From assembly GCA_937898685.1 (NCBI GenBank), contig CALEJT010000074.1, positions 1-64,000 on the forward strand: 64,000 bases of DNA, written 5' to 3'. A model generated the notes under the pieces. That model did no database searches and was not told where the DNA came from. It worked only from the letters and a program-made list of their open reading frames with translations. Position numbers and translations under genes: made by a program. Shown piece by piece: positions 33,477 to 42,255 of this stretch (position 1 is the first letter of the stretch; every line of letters begins with the position of its first letter). Origin of the DNA: an uncultured Gammaproteobacteria bacterium. Lineage in GTDB: Bacteria > Pseudomonadota > Gammaproteobacteria > Pseudomonadales > Pseudohongiellaceae.

Positions 33477-34508
33477 ATGAGTGACACGCCCACCGCGCTC
33501 AAACCCTACATCGCCAAGGTAACGGCGGGTCAGGTACTGAGCTTCGAGGAAGCGGAAGATGCCTTCGGCCTGATCATGAGTGGTCAGGCCACTCCGGCGC
33601 AGCTTGCCGCCTTTCTGGTGGCCCTGAAGTTGCGCGGTGAGCATGTCGACGAAATCACGGCCGCTGCCAGCGTCATCCGGGACAAGATGATCCCGGTGCA
33701 GGCGCCGGCAGGTGCCATGGACATCGTGGGCACCGGTGGTGATGGTGCCCACACTCTCAATATTTCCACCGCGACCGCCATCGTCACCGCGGCGTGCGGC
33801 ATACCGGTGGCCAAGCACGGCAACCGTGCCGTGTCCTCGCGTTCCGGCATGACCGACGTGTTGAGCGCGCTCGGTCTGAACATCGAAGCCGAAGTCCCAG
33901 TGCTCGAGCGCTCCCTTGCGGAAACCGGCCTCTGCTTCATGCAGGCGCCGCGACATCATCTGTCGTTCCGTCACGTGGGACCCGTGCGGCAGGAGCTCGG
34001 CATCCGCACCATCTTCAACATCCTCGGGCCGCTCTGTAATCCGGCGCGCGTGCGTCGTTACCTGATGGGCGTCTACATCCCCGAGTGGGTGGAGCCGCTG
34101 GGTCATACTCTCGCGCGGCTCGGTTGCGAAAAGGCCTGGGTGGTGCATGGTGCCGGTGGACTCGACGAACTGAGCACGCTCGGTCCCAACCGCGTTGCCG
34201 TGGTCGAAGGCGCGCGTGTGTCGGTGGTGGAAATCAATCCCGAAGACGCGGGCCTGCCGCGCGCCACCATGGATGAACTCAAAGGTGGCGACAGCAGCTA
34301 CAACGCCTCGCGCTTGCAACTGTTGCTCGAAGGTCAACGCGATGCCTATCGCGACATCGTGCTCTTCGGTGCAGCTGCTTCACTCCTCATCGCTGGCAAG
34401 GTGCAGGATCTGCGCGAAGGTGTGGCGGTGGCGGCACAAGCCATCGATTCCGGTCACGCCAAGGCCACGCTCGAAGCCAGCATTCGTTTCAGCCACGCAA
34501 GTCCCTAG
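33477..34508 (+). CDS. trpD: Anthranilate phosphoribosyltransferase
   Basis: A 343-residue enzyme of tryptophan synthesis that joins anthranilate and PRPP. The PRPP loop GTGGDG is at 85-90, and KHGNRAVSSRSG (113-124) and the RHVGPVRQELGIRTIFNILGPL region line the active site. The wording of these segments (DIVGTGGDG, APRHHLSFRHVGPVR, WVVHGAGGLDE) is closer to alphaproteobacterial TrpD than to Pseudomonas TrpD. The gene is solitary, without trpE, trpG or trpC, and is coupled to folD instead. Either it is the only copy, displaced from other trp genes, or a second copy. Confidence 0.93.
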   Translation: MSDTPTALKPYIAKVTAGQVLSFEEAEDAFGLIMSGQATPAQLAAFLVALKLRGEHVDEITAAASVIRDKMIPVQAPAGAMDIVGTGGDGAHTLNISTATAIVTAACGIPVAKHGNRAVSSRSGMTDVLSALGLNIEAEVPVLERSLAETGLCFMQAPRHHLSFRHVGPVRQELGIRTIFNILGPLCNPARVRRYLMGVYIPEWVEPLGHTLARLGCEKAWVVHGAGGLDELSTLGPNRVAVVEGARVSVVEINPEDAGLPRATMDELKGGDSSYNASRLQLLLEGQRDAYRDIVLFGAAASLLIAGKVQDLREGVAVAAQAIDSGHAKATLEASIRFSHASP

Positions 34509-34516
34509 CAGTTTTC

Positions 34517-34801
34517 ATGACGGGTTCATCCATGCCACGCATCGAAATCTATACGAAAGACTGGTGCGGCTACTGCCACGGCGCCAAACAGCTGCTGCAG
34601 CGCCTGGGCTACACCTATACCGAATACGACGTCACTCACGACGATCGCCTGTTCCGTGAAATGTTGGAGCGCGCGCCCGGTCGCCATACGGTGCCGCAGA
34701 TCTTCATCGATGGCCGCGGCATCGGTGGCTACACCGATCTGATGGCCTTGGTGCGCAGCGGTGAATTTCCGCCTGCCGAGCAGCAACATTTCGACGCTTG
34801 A
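34517..34801 (+). CDS. grxC: Glutaredoxin 3 family dithiol glutaredoxin
   Basis: A small GSH-dependent disulfide reductase of 89-94 residues. The active site is CGYC (WCGYCHGAK), the cis-Pro is in HTVPQIFI, and GGYTDL binds glutathione. Two starts are possible: ATG 34517, or ATG 34532, where the family sequence PRIEIYTK begins. Neither has a strong ribosome site. It lies 8 bp after trpD, so a folD-trpD-grxC operon is likely. Confidence 0.92.
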   Translation: MTGSSMPRIEIYTKDWCGYCHGAKQLLQRLGYTYTEYDVTHDDRLFREMLERAPGRHTVPQIFIDGRGIGGYTDLMALVRSGEFPPAEQQHFDA

Positions 34802-34898
34802 ACGGCGTTGATGCTGTGCGTCATTCGCGCAGCGGATGGTTGTTCATCCAATATTCATAGGGCATAAGTCACAATCTTTTCATGAAGGCAGCTTATAG

Positions 34899-34912
34899 TG
34901 ACCGCCCGGTCA
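34899..34912. promoter_or_regulatory. TetR-type operator upstream of the efflux operon
   Basis: TGACCGCCCGGTCA is a perfect 6-2-6 palindrome, the form often bound by TetR-family repressors. It overlaps TATAGT (34894-34899), a -10-like hexamer, so binding could block transcription of the macA-like operon 143 bp downstream. No tetR gene is in the window. Confidence 0.6.
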
Positions 34913-35054
34913 GTTTTGTAGCTGTTGGCCAATAAAAACAAAGAGTTCCTGTAAACCGCAAGGCCGGCTGAACGTTGGGGTCCGCTGTATGGACCGGTGC
35001 CGAGCGGCGGTCCGGATCCAACGAGGCTTCCCCGAGCCTTTGACAGAGAGCCCC

Positions 35055-36446
35055 ATGAAAGACGCTGCAACATCTGCTTCCTCCTCCCCTTCACGACGTA
35101 AACGATCCGTTCTCTTTTCGGTGCTCGCCCTGCTGGTGTGTGCAGGTGGGGGCTATTGGTATTGGCAGAAAAATGCCCAGACCCAGACGGAAGATGCACC
35201 GCTGCTCGCCACGGTCGAACGCGGCAGCATCGAGAACACCATCGCTTCCGCCGGCACCTTGAAACCGAGCCGCTACGTCGACGTCGGCGCCCAGGTGAGC
35301 GGTCAGTTGCAGAAGCTGTACGTGGAAGTGGGTGACGTGGTGGAGCAGGGCCAACTGCTCGCCGAAATCGATGCGCGTGTGCAGGCCGCGAAAGTGGAAG
35401 CGAGCCGCGCCAGCATCGCGGCGCAGGAAGCACAACTCGATGCGCGTCGCGCCGCGCTCGATCTCGCCAAGGCCAATGCCGCGCGCCAGGAACGTCTGAT
35501 GCGCGAGAACGCCACCAGCCAACTCGAATACGACACCGCGATCAACAACCTCGCTTCCGCCGAATCCGCACTCGTCCAGCTGCAGCGCCAGATCGAGCAG
35601 AGCAAGGCCACGCTCGAGAGCGACGAAACCCAACTCGGCTTCACCAAGATCTATGCGCCGATCGCCGGTACCGTGGTGTCGATTTCCATGATCGAAGGTG
35701 TGACGCTCAACGCCACACAGATGGCGCCGACCATTCTGCGCATCGCCGACCTCACCACGATGACGGTCGAGGCCAGCATCTCTGAAGCCGACATCAGCAA
35801 CATCAAGAAAGGCATGGAGGTGTATTTCACGACGCTTGGCAGCGGCACGCGCCGTTGGTACAGCCAGGTGCGTCAGGTGCTGCCGACGCCGGTGGTGAAC
35901 AACAACGTCGTGCTCTACACCGGTCTCTTCGACGTCGACAACAGCGATAACTCGCTCTATTCCGAAATGACGGCGCAGGTGTATTTCGTGACTTCCGCCG
36001 CGCGCGACGTGCTCACCGTGCCACTGGGTGCAGTGCGTTTCCCGCCACCTCCGGGTGCGGGTGCCGGTCCTGGTGGTCGTGGTGCACCGCCGGCTGCCGG
36101 CGCCGCGCCGCGCGCACAGGCTCCCATCGGTCTCGACCAACCAGGCTCCGCACCGCCGCCGGCAATGGCGCGTGCCGGCGGCAATGCACCGACCGCATCC
36201 GATGGTTCGCGCCCGCGTCCGGCGTTGGTCACCGTGGTCAAACCCGATGGCACGCGGGAAGAACGTCAGGTGCTGATCGGTGTCACCAGTCGCATCGCTG
36301 CCGAAGTGGTGGCCGGTTTGAGTGAAGGTGAACAGGTGATCGCCGGCATCCAGCAGTCGACGCCCGGTGGCGCAGGCGCACAAGCTCCGCAGGGCTTCCG
36401 GCCGCCCGGAGGCTTCGGAGGTGGTGGCATAAGGGTCATCCGATGA
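35055..36446 (+). CDS. macA: MacA-like periplasmic adaptor (RND/HlyD family)
   Basis: A 463-residue membrane fusion protein linking the MacB-like ABC transporter to an outer-membrane channel. It has an N-terminal anchor (about 18-37), a biotinyl-lipoyl half motif (YVDVGAQVSGQLQKLYVEVGDVVEQGQLLAEID), a long coiled-coil hairpin (about 110-190), and beta-barrel and membrane-proximal domains. Residues about 327-389 form a Pro/Gly/Ala-rich insertion not seen in E. coli MacA, and the C-terminus is also Gly/Pro-rich. ATG at 35055; the stop overlaps macB as ATGA. A TetR-type palindrome lies upstream. The substrate (macrolide, peptide or other) is unknown. Confidence 0.88.
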   Translation: MKDAATSASSSPSRRKRSVLFSVLALLVCAGGGYWYWQKNAQTQTEDAPLLATVERGSIENTIASAGTLKPSRYVDVGAQVSGQLQKLYVEVGDVVEQGQLLAEIDARVQAAKVEASRASIAAQEAQLDARRAALDLAKANAARQERLMRENATSQLEYDTAINNLASAESALVQLQRQIEQSKATLESDETQLGFTKIYAPIAGTVVSISMIEGVTLNATQMAPTILRIADLTTMTVEASISEADISNIKKGMEVYFTTLGSGTRRWYSQVRQVLPTPVVNNNVVLYTGLFDVDNSDNSLYSEMTAQVYFVTSAARDVLTVPLGAVRFPPPPGAGAGPGGRGAPPAAGAAPRAQAPIGLDQPGSAPPPAMARAGGNAPTASDGSRPRPALVTVVKPDGTREERQVLIGVTSRIAAEVVAGLSEGEQVIAGIQQSTPGGAGAQAPQGFRPPGGFGGGGIRVIR

Positions 36447-38467
36447 GCGTTTCGGTCATGGCCGTGGATGCGGCCACTGCGCCAGCGCCCGCGCGCAGCG
36501 CCGAGCAGGCCATTCCGCTGATCGAACTGCGCAACATCCGCCGCACCTTCGTCACCGGCGGCGGCGTCGAAGTGCAGGCGCTGCGCGGGGTCGATCTCAA
36601 GATCTATCCGGGCGAGTTCGTGGCCATCGTCGGGCAGTCGGGCTCGGGCAAATCCACTCTCATGAACATCCTGGGCTGCCTGGATCGGCCCAGCAGTGGC
36701 ACCTATCTCTTCGCCGGTCGCGACATCAAGAGCTTCGATGCCGATGGTCTGGCCTGGCTGCGGCGTGAAGCCTTCGGCTTCGTGTTCCAGAGCTACAACC
36801 TGTTGGGCGGCGCAACGGCGGAGGAAAACGTCGAGGTGCCCGCCATCTATGCCGGGCTGCCCGCAGCAGAGCGGCGCCAGCGCGCGCAGGCGCTGTTGAC
36901 TTCACTCGGTCTCGGCCAGCGCATGGATCATCGGCCTACTCAGCTTTCCGGTGGTCAGCAGCAACGCGTGTCGATCGCGCGCGCACTGATGAACGGCGGC
37001 AAGGTGATCCTCGCCGACGAACCCACCGGCGCTCTCGATTCCCAGAGCGGTGTCGAAGTGATGGCCTTGCTCGAGAATCTCGCGCGCGAAGGTCATACCG
37101 TCATCATCATCACGCACGACGCGAAAGTGGCGGCGCATGCCGATCGTGTCATCGAGTTTCGCGACGGCAACATCCTTTCCGACAGCGGCCATGTCGAAGG
37201 CGCGGTCGATCCACGCAAGAATGCCGCGCTGCGCGATCTCTTCCTCAGTCGTCGCGAAGGCAATGTGCTGGCGGGTGTGAGTGAAGCGGTGCGCATGGCA
37301 CTGCGCTCTCTGCGCGACAACGTTTTCCGCACCTTTCTCACACTGCTCGGCATCGTGATCGGTGTGGCGTCGGTGGTGGCGATCCTTGCCATCGGTGAAG
37401 GCGGGCAGGCGGAAATCCTCGAACGCATCAGCTCCATCGGCACCAACATGCTCAACGTGCAGCCGCAACGGCTCGAGGGACAGCGCGGACCGCCGCAGTC
37501 CACGCTCACCTTCGAAGATGCCGACGCGATCATGGAGAACATTCCGAACGTGTTGGGTGCGATGCCGGAATTGCAGAGCAGCTACACGATTCGCTTCCAG
37601 CGCCAGGACCACAGCACCACGGTCACCGCCACCTCGCACCAACTGCCGGAACTGCGCAGCTGGCCGCTGGCGCGCGGCGTGTTCTTCACGCGTGAAGACA
37701 ACGATCGCTACACCGCAGTGGCGGTGCTGGGTGCAACGGCAGCCGAAGCGCTGTTTCCCGAAGGACAGGATCCACTCGGCGAATACATCCTGATCAGCAA
37801 CATCCCGTTCCAGGTGATCGGGGTGCTGACGCGCAAGGGTGGTTCCACCGGCTTCGGTGGTGGAGACCAGGACGACGCCGTGTTCGTGCCGTTCCAAACC
37901 GGCGCGCTGCGCCTGATGGGTCAGAAGTACGCGCGTTCGATCGCGGTGTTCGTCGATGACGTCGATCGCATCAGTGAAACGGAAAACGATTTGGTCGAAT
38001 TCATGACCGCTCGTCACGGAACCCGTGACTTCCGCATCTTCAACAGCGCCGAGCTGCTCGACACGGTGACTGCCTCGCAGGACACCCTGACGATGATGCT
38101 GGCCTCGGTGGCCGCTATCTCACTGTTGGTCGGGGGCATCGGCGTGATGAACATCATGCTGGTGTCGGTCACCGAACGTACGCGCGAGATCGGCATCCGC
38201 ATGGCGACCGGTGCGCGGCAGCGCGACATCCTGGCGCAGTTCCTGTCGGAGGCGATCGTGGTGTCCTGTGTCGGCGGTGTGCTCGGCGTGGCGCTCGGCA
38301 TCGGCGTGGGGGTGGTCCTGCAGTATTTCGACGTCAGCATCCGCTTCACCACGACCCCCGTCATCTTGGCCTTCTGCTGTGCCACCGCCACTGGTCTGAT
38401 CTTTGGTTTTGCTCCCGCCCGCAAGGCTGCCCGACTCGATCCGGTAGTCGCGTTGGCCAACGATTGA
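36443..38467 (+). CDS. macB: MacB-like ABC transporter (ATPase-permease)
   Basis: A 674-residue inner-membrane protein with an N-terminal ABC ATPase and a four-segment MacB/FtsX permease. Walker A is GQSGSGKST (about 64-72), the signature LSGGQQQR is near 167, and Walker B ILADEPTGALDS near 188. The first membrane helix follows at about 290, a large MacB_PCD periplasmic domain fills about 315-530, and three helices end the protein. All ATPase motifs are intact. Type VII ABC mechanotransmission to MacA and a TolC-like channel is expected. Coupled at both ends to its neighbours. Confidence 0.93.
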   Translation: MSVSVMAVDAATAPAPARSAEQAIPLIELRNIRRTFVTGGGVEVQALRGVDLKIYPGEFVAIVGQSGSGKSTLMNILGCLDRPSSGTYLFAGRDIKSFDADGLAWLRREAFGFVFQSYNLLGGATAEENVEVPAIYAGLPAAERRQRAQALLTSLGLGQRMDHRPTQLSGGQQQRVSIARALMNGGKVILADEPTGALDSQSGVEVMALLENLAREGHTVIIITHDAKVAAHADRVIEFRDGNILSDSGHVEGAVDPRKNAALRDLFLSRREGNVLAGVSEAVRMALRSLRDNVFRTFLTLLGIVIGVASVVAILAIGEGGQAEILERISSIGTNMLNVQPQRLEGQRGPPQSTLTFEDADAIMENIPNVLGAMPELQSSYTIRFQRQDHSTTVTATSHQLPELRSWPLARGVFFTREDNDRYTAVAVLGATAAEALFPEGQDPLGEYILISNIPFQVIGVLTRKGGSTGFGGGDQDDAVFVPFQTGALRLMGQKYARSIAVFVDDVDRISETENDLVEFMTARHGTRDFRIFNSAELLDTVTASQDTLTMMLASVAAISLLVGGIGVMNIMLVSVTERTREIGIRMATGARQRDILAQFLSEAIVVSCVGGVLGVALGIGVGVVLQYFDVSIRFTTTPVILAFCCATATGLIFGFAPARKAARLDPVVALAND

Positions 38468-39879
38468 TGGTTCCCATGCACTTCAAACCTTCGTTCATTC
38501 CAACCATCCTTTTCGGTGCCATGATGCTCGGCGGCTGTGTCGGCACGTTGCCGCCACTGGCGCTCACCGACGTGCCGAGTGCGTGGCAGGGTCCGGTCGA
38601 AAGCACGGCACAGGTGTGGCCGAGCACCGAGTGGTGGGCCGCCTTCGAGAGCGAGGAGCTCAATCGCCTGATCGAAGAAGTGCAGGCCAACAACCTCGAC
38701 CTCGCCAACAACCAGCGCAATCTGGAAGCGGCACAACTGACCTTGCGTGAAGCCGGCTTCAACCTGCTGCCGACTCCTGTCCTCAGCATCGGCACCGGCG
38801 CGCAGTACAACCAGAGCCGTACCGAAGCCGGCAATACCGAAGGCGGTTCGAACTCGCCGTTCACGCTCAACGCCGGCTTCACCTACAACGACATCCTGAG
38901 CAAGCCTGCCACCTATTCGCGTGCCGTGGCGGATTACGAAGGTCGTGTGGCGCAAGCGGCGGACCTGGCACTGAACACGCTCGGCACGGCGGCATCGACC
39001 TATTTCCAATTGCTGCTCACGCGCGACAAGATCCTCGTGGCGCAGCAGAACCTCGCCAACGCCGAAGCCATCGGTGCCATCGCGCAGGCACGCGTGGATG
39101 CGGGTGTGGCGGTGCCGATCGAAGCACTGCAGCAGCGCATCGCGATCGAACGTGAACGCGCCAATCTGCAGAGTCTGATCCAGAGCGATCTATCCGCCCG
39201 CGCCTCGCTCGCGCTACTGGTCGGTCGCAACGTGCAGGGCTTCGATCTCGATGGTCAGAGTCTGTTGGATCTATCGATCCCGACGGTACAGCCGGGTTTG
39301 CCCTCCGAGCTCCTGCGCCGCCGTCCGGATCTCGTGCAGGCGGAAGCAGCACTGCGCAGCGCCAATGCCAACCTCGCCATCGTGCAGAGCGATCTCTTTC
39401 CGCAGATCAGCCTCACGGGCAACGCCAGTGCAGCGAGCACGGCGCTGAGTCAGCTCGTGTCTTCGCCGGACACCATGCTGACGGTCAGCGCTTCGCTGGT
39501 GCAGACCCTGCTCGACAACGGACAGCGTTTCCGCAACATCGATCAGGCACGTCTGCAGTTGGAGAACGCCTTGGCCAACTACCGCAAGGCGGTGCTCAGT
39601 GCCTTCAACGAAGTGGAAGTGCTGCTGAGCAACATTCAATTGCTGCAGCAGTTGGGGCAAGTGGCGCTCGACAACCTGGGTGCCGCGGAAGAATCCTTCC
39701 GCATCGCGCAGGTGCGTTACGAGGAAGGCGTGGCCGACTACCTGACGGTACTGCAATCGCAGAACACCTTGTTCAGCACGCGCAATGCCTGGCTCGACAA
39801 TCGTCTGCTCCAGCTCAATGCCATGATCGGTCTCTATCAGGCGCTCGGTGGCGGCTGGCAGGCGGACTCCGAGCAATAG
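38467..39879 (+). CDS. TolC/NodT-type outer-membrane efflux lipoprotein
   Basis: A 470-residue outer-membrane factor that completes the tripartite pump. The N-terminus is a lipoprotein signal with lipobox LGGC, followed by two OEP repeats containing long helical and beta regions; LLRRRPDLVQAEAALRSANANLAIVQSDLFPQISL is the NodT-family signature. ATG at 38467 shares its A with the macB TGA stop, so translation is coupled; TTG at 38464 and ATG at 38476 are alternatives. A dedicated channel gene in the macAB operon suggests the pump does not rely on a shared TolC. Confidence 0.92.
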   Translation: MVPMHFKPSFIPTILFGAMMLGGCVGTLPPLALTDVPSAWQGPVESTAQVWPSTEWWAAFESEELNRLIEEVQANNLDLANNQRNLEAAQLTLREAGFNLLPTPVLSIGTGAQYNQSRTEAGNTEGGSNSPFTLNAGFTYNDILSKPATYSRAVADYEGRVAQAADLALNTLGTAASTYFQLLLTRDKILVAQQNLANAEAIGAIAQARVDAGVAVPIEALQQRIAIERERANLQSLIQSDLSARASLALLVGRNVQGFDLDGQSLLDLSIPTVQPGLPSELLRRRPDLVQAEAALRSANANLAIVQSDLFPQISLTGNASAASTALSQLVSSPDTMLTVSASLVQTLLDNGQRFRNIDQARLQLENALANYRKAVLSAFNEVEVLLSNIQLLQQLGQVALDNLGAAEESFRIAQVRYEEGVADYLTVLQSQNTLFSTRNAWLDNRLLQLNAMIGLYQALGGGWQADSEQ

Positions 39880-39930
39880 CGATCCGCGCAATGGAGTAGG
39901 ACCTAGGGCGGAGGAGCCGGGCGGCACTGC

Positions 39931-39939
39931 TGTTATACT
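39931..39939 (+). promoter_or_regulatory. Extended -10 promoter of the AI-2E family gene
   Basis: TGTTATACT fits an extended -10 element (TGnTATAAT with one mismatch). The start site would lie about 25 bp before the AI-2E family ATG, with AGGAG at 39961. No -35 is evident. Confidence 0.5.
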
Positions 39940-39970
39940 CCGGCGCACGTTTGCCTCTACAGGAGTATTC

Positions 39971-41188
39971 ATGTCGGACCGCCAGCGACCTTTATCGCCA
40001 CATGAAGAGTCTCAGCCCACGCAGCCCGAGCCCTCACTGCTGCCGCACCCCTCGGATCAACGCAAGATCTTCCGTTGGTTTTTCTTCGGCGTATTCGCCT
40101 TTCTTCTGTATCAGCTGATCCTGATCCTGTCGCTGTTCGGTGACGTGATCATCTGGGCCTGCTCGCTGTCGCTGGTGTTCTGGCCGGTCTACAAATATGC
40201 GGAGCGACATTGGCCCAATCGCAATCTGGCCGCAGGCATCACCACGGGGGCGGTGCTGTTGTTGGTGATGGTGCCCTTGATCATCATCTTCTGGATCGTG
40301 GGCGTGCAGTCGACGCAGCTCTATCCCACCGTGCAGCAATGGATGAACTCGCTCGAAGCCGGGCAGGGCATCGACCTGGTCGCGATGTTGCCCGAAGTGT
40401 TGCGTGACTACGTGCAGCGCATTCTGGATTGGACCGAGCAATCACCCTTGCTCGCCGGCTTCGATTTCGAACAGTACTTTCTCAGCAACGTGCAGGGCGG
40501 CAGCGTGTTCCTCGCCAACCTCGGCGCTGCCACCGCGCGCAACATCCTGTTCTTCATCATCAACCTGATCCTGATCCTGGTGCTGATGTATTTCTGCTTC
40601 CGCGACGGCGAGCGCTTTCTGCGTTGGTTCCTCGACATCCTGCCGATGGAAACCGATCACGCCCACACCGTGGCGCTGCGCGTCTACGACACGGTGACGG
40701 CAGTGATCCGCGCCGCCTTGGTCACCGCGTTGGCGCAGGGGGCACTGTCCCTGATCGGTTATGTGATCGCCGGGGTGCCGCTGGCTCTCTTGTTCGGTGT
40801 GCTGACCGGCTTCGCCGCGCTGATTCCCGTAGTGGGTGCAGCACTGATCTGGGTGCCCGTATGCGTCTTCACGATCATGCAGAATCCACCGTGGGGCCTC
40901 TTCCTGCTCGGCTGGTGCTTCTTCCTCGTGAGCATGATCGACAACTTCCTCAAGCCCATCATCATCGGCAGCCAGGCGCGCATGCCGATTCTGTTGATCT
41001 TCTGCGCGATGTTGGGGGGCGCCAACATCTACGGTGTGACCGGTTTCATCGTGGGCCCGATCTTGATCGCGTTGCTGTTGGCCTTCATCGCGATCTATCG
41101 CGACTACTATCTGCCCGAACACGGACCGCTCTACATTCCGAACAAAATCGTGAGACGTGGCGACGACAAGGAGGCAACCGATGAGTGA
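39971..41188 (+). CDS. AI-2E family permease
   Basis: A 405-residue integral membrane protein of the AI-2E/PerM/YdiK family. About eight membrane segments are visible, with paired N-terminal helices, a periplasmic helical region (about 115-185) and the conserved cluster ALIPVVGAALIWVP plus DNFLKPIIIGSQARMPILLIFCAMLGG. Family members include putative autoinducer or ion exporters; the substrate here is unknown. ATG at 39971 has AGGAG nearby. The end overlaps the GST gene by 8 bp. Confidence 0.9.
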   Translation: MSDRQRPLSPHEESQPTQPEPSLLPHPSDQRKIFRWFFFGVFAFLLYQLILILSLFGDVIIWACSLSLVFWPVYKYAERHWPNRNLAAGITTGAVLLLVMVPLIIIFWIVGVQSTQLYPTVQQWMNSLEAGQGIDLVAMLPEVLRDYVQRILDWTEQSPLLAGFDFEQYFLSNVQGGSVFLANLGAATARNILFFIINLILILVLMYFCFRDGERFLRWFLDILPMETDHAHTVALRVYDTVTAVIRAALVTALAQGALSLIGYVIAGVPLALLFGVLTGFAALIPVVGAALIWVPVCVFTIMQNPPWGLFLLGWCFFLVSMIDNFLKPIIIGSQARMPILLIFCAMLGGANIYGVTGFIVGPILIALLLAFIAIYRDYYLPEHGPLYIPNKIVRRGDDKEATDE

Positions 41189-41792
41189 AGTGATCTTCTA
41201 CACGAATCCGCAGTCGCGTGGCCGCATCGTGCGGCGCATGTTGGAAGAGTGTGGCGCGACCTATCGCACCGAAGTGCTCGATCACGCCGGTATGAAGAGT
41301 CCTGAATATCTGCTTCTCAATCCGATGGGCAAGGTGCCCGCGCTGGTCTATGACGGGCGCGTCGTCACCGAGAGTGCTGCGATCATCGCCTTTCTGGCCG
41401 ATGCCTATCCGGAGGCGAAGCTCGCACCGCCGCCCGCTGAACGGCAGGACTACTATCGCTGGCTGTTCTTCGCGGCCGGTCCCCTGGAAGCCGCCGTCAC
41501 CGACAAGGCGCTCGGCGTAAGCGTAAAACCGGAGCAGAGAGGTTTCGTCGGCTATGGCTCCTTCGACCTCGTGGTCGAGACCTTGAGTCAGGCCGTGAGC
41601 AAGGCTCCGTACATTACCGGTGATACCTACACGGCAGCTGACGTGTTCGTGGCTTCGCACATCGATTACGGACTGCGCTTCGGCACCTTGCCCGATCGGC
41701 CGGAGCTGCGCAGCTATCTGGAGCGGGTGAGTTCGCGTCCGGCCTGGCAGCGTGCCGCTGAACTCGACAACGCCTTGATGGCCGGAAATTGA
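41181..41792 (+). CDS. Glutathione S-transferase family protein
   Basis: A 203-residue GST. The N-terminal thioredoxin-like half starts EVIFYTNPQSRGRIVRRMLEE, with the serine in PQSRGR as probable catalytic residue; NPMGKVPALVYDG holds the cis-Pro, and ESAAIIAFLAD binds glutathione. The C-terminal half contains YTAADVFVASHIDYGLRFG. The substrate is unknown. ATG at 41181 follows AAGGAGG inside the end of the AI-2E family gene, so the two are co-translated. It is the second GST in the window and is not closely similar to the one at 5080. Confidence 0.9.
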   Translation: MSEVIFYTNPQSRGRIVRRMLEECGATYRTEVLDHAGMKSPEYLLLNPMGKVPALVYDGRVVTESAAIIAFLADAYPEAKLAPPPAERQDYYRWLFFAAGPLEAAVTDKALGVSVKPEQRGFVGYGSFDLVVETLSQAVSKAPYITGDTYTAADVFVASHIDYGLRFGTLPDRPELRSYLERVSSRPAWQRAAELDNALMAGN

Positions 41793-41801
41793 GGCACTGC
41801 G

Positions 41802-42188
41802 TTACTGGTAGTTGGTGATTTCCAACACTTCGCTGTGCAGGATCACCCGCAGGATGCTGTAACCGCTGAGTATGATTTCCCCGCTATGACGATCCACGCC
41901 GCCACGGCTGTAGTCGAATTCATAGACGCGGCACAGACGCCGGCGCGGTTGCAGTTTCACGGGAGCGTCGAGACGCGAGGGAAGGGCATTGGCGGAAGGG
42001 CGGCGATTTTCGCGCTCGATGCGATGCTGTTTGAACACCAGCGTTTCATCGAGCAACTGCAGATTGCGGTCCTTGCAATAGGCACGCGCGCCGGCGATGG
42101 CAATGCGTTTCTGCTCACTGGTACGCCACCAATAGAAGCCGAGCAGGCCGAGTGGGATGAGCAGCATTACGTCGTAGATGTCGTACAT
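41802..42188 (-). CDS. DUF3301 family membrane-anchored protein
   Basis: A 128-residue protein with one N-terminal membrane helix (MLLIPLGLLGFYWW) followed by a small domain with AGARAYCKDRNLQLLDETLVFK and a C-terminal CRVYEFDYSRGGVDRHSGEIILSG, matching the DUF3301 family of gammaproteobacteria. Function is unknown. The start is ATG 42188 or 42197. TATAAT at 42198-42203 on this strand is so close that the message may be leaderless. It is divergent from lepB and converges with the GST gene. Confidence 0.75.
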   Translation of the reverse strand: MYDIYDVMLLIPLGLLGFYWWRTSEQKRIAIAGARAYCKDRNLQLLDETLVFKQHRIERENRRPSANALPSRLDAPVKLQPRRRLCRVYEFDYSRGGVDRHSGEIILSGYSILRVILHSEVLEITNYQ

Positions 42189-42197
42189 GGTGGGCAT

Positions 42198-42203
42198 TAT
42201 ACC
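42198..42203 (-). promoter_or_regulatory. TATAAT -10 element immediately before the DUF3301 start
   Basis: On the minus strand GGGTATAATGCCC places a perfect -10 hexamer about 10 bp before the ATG at 42188. No consensus -35 is seen at 17 bp. Confidence 0.4.
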
Positions 42204-42255
42204 CGCGTAAACCTGCCGCGCTGTGTCGGCAGTGACGAAAGTGAGAGAGGCAACG

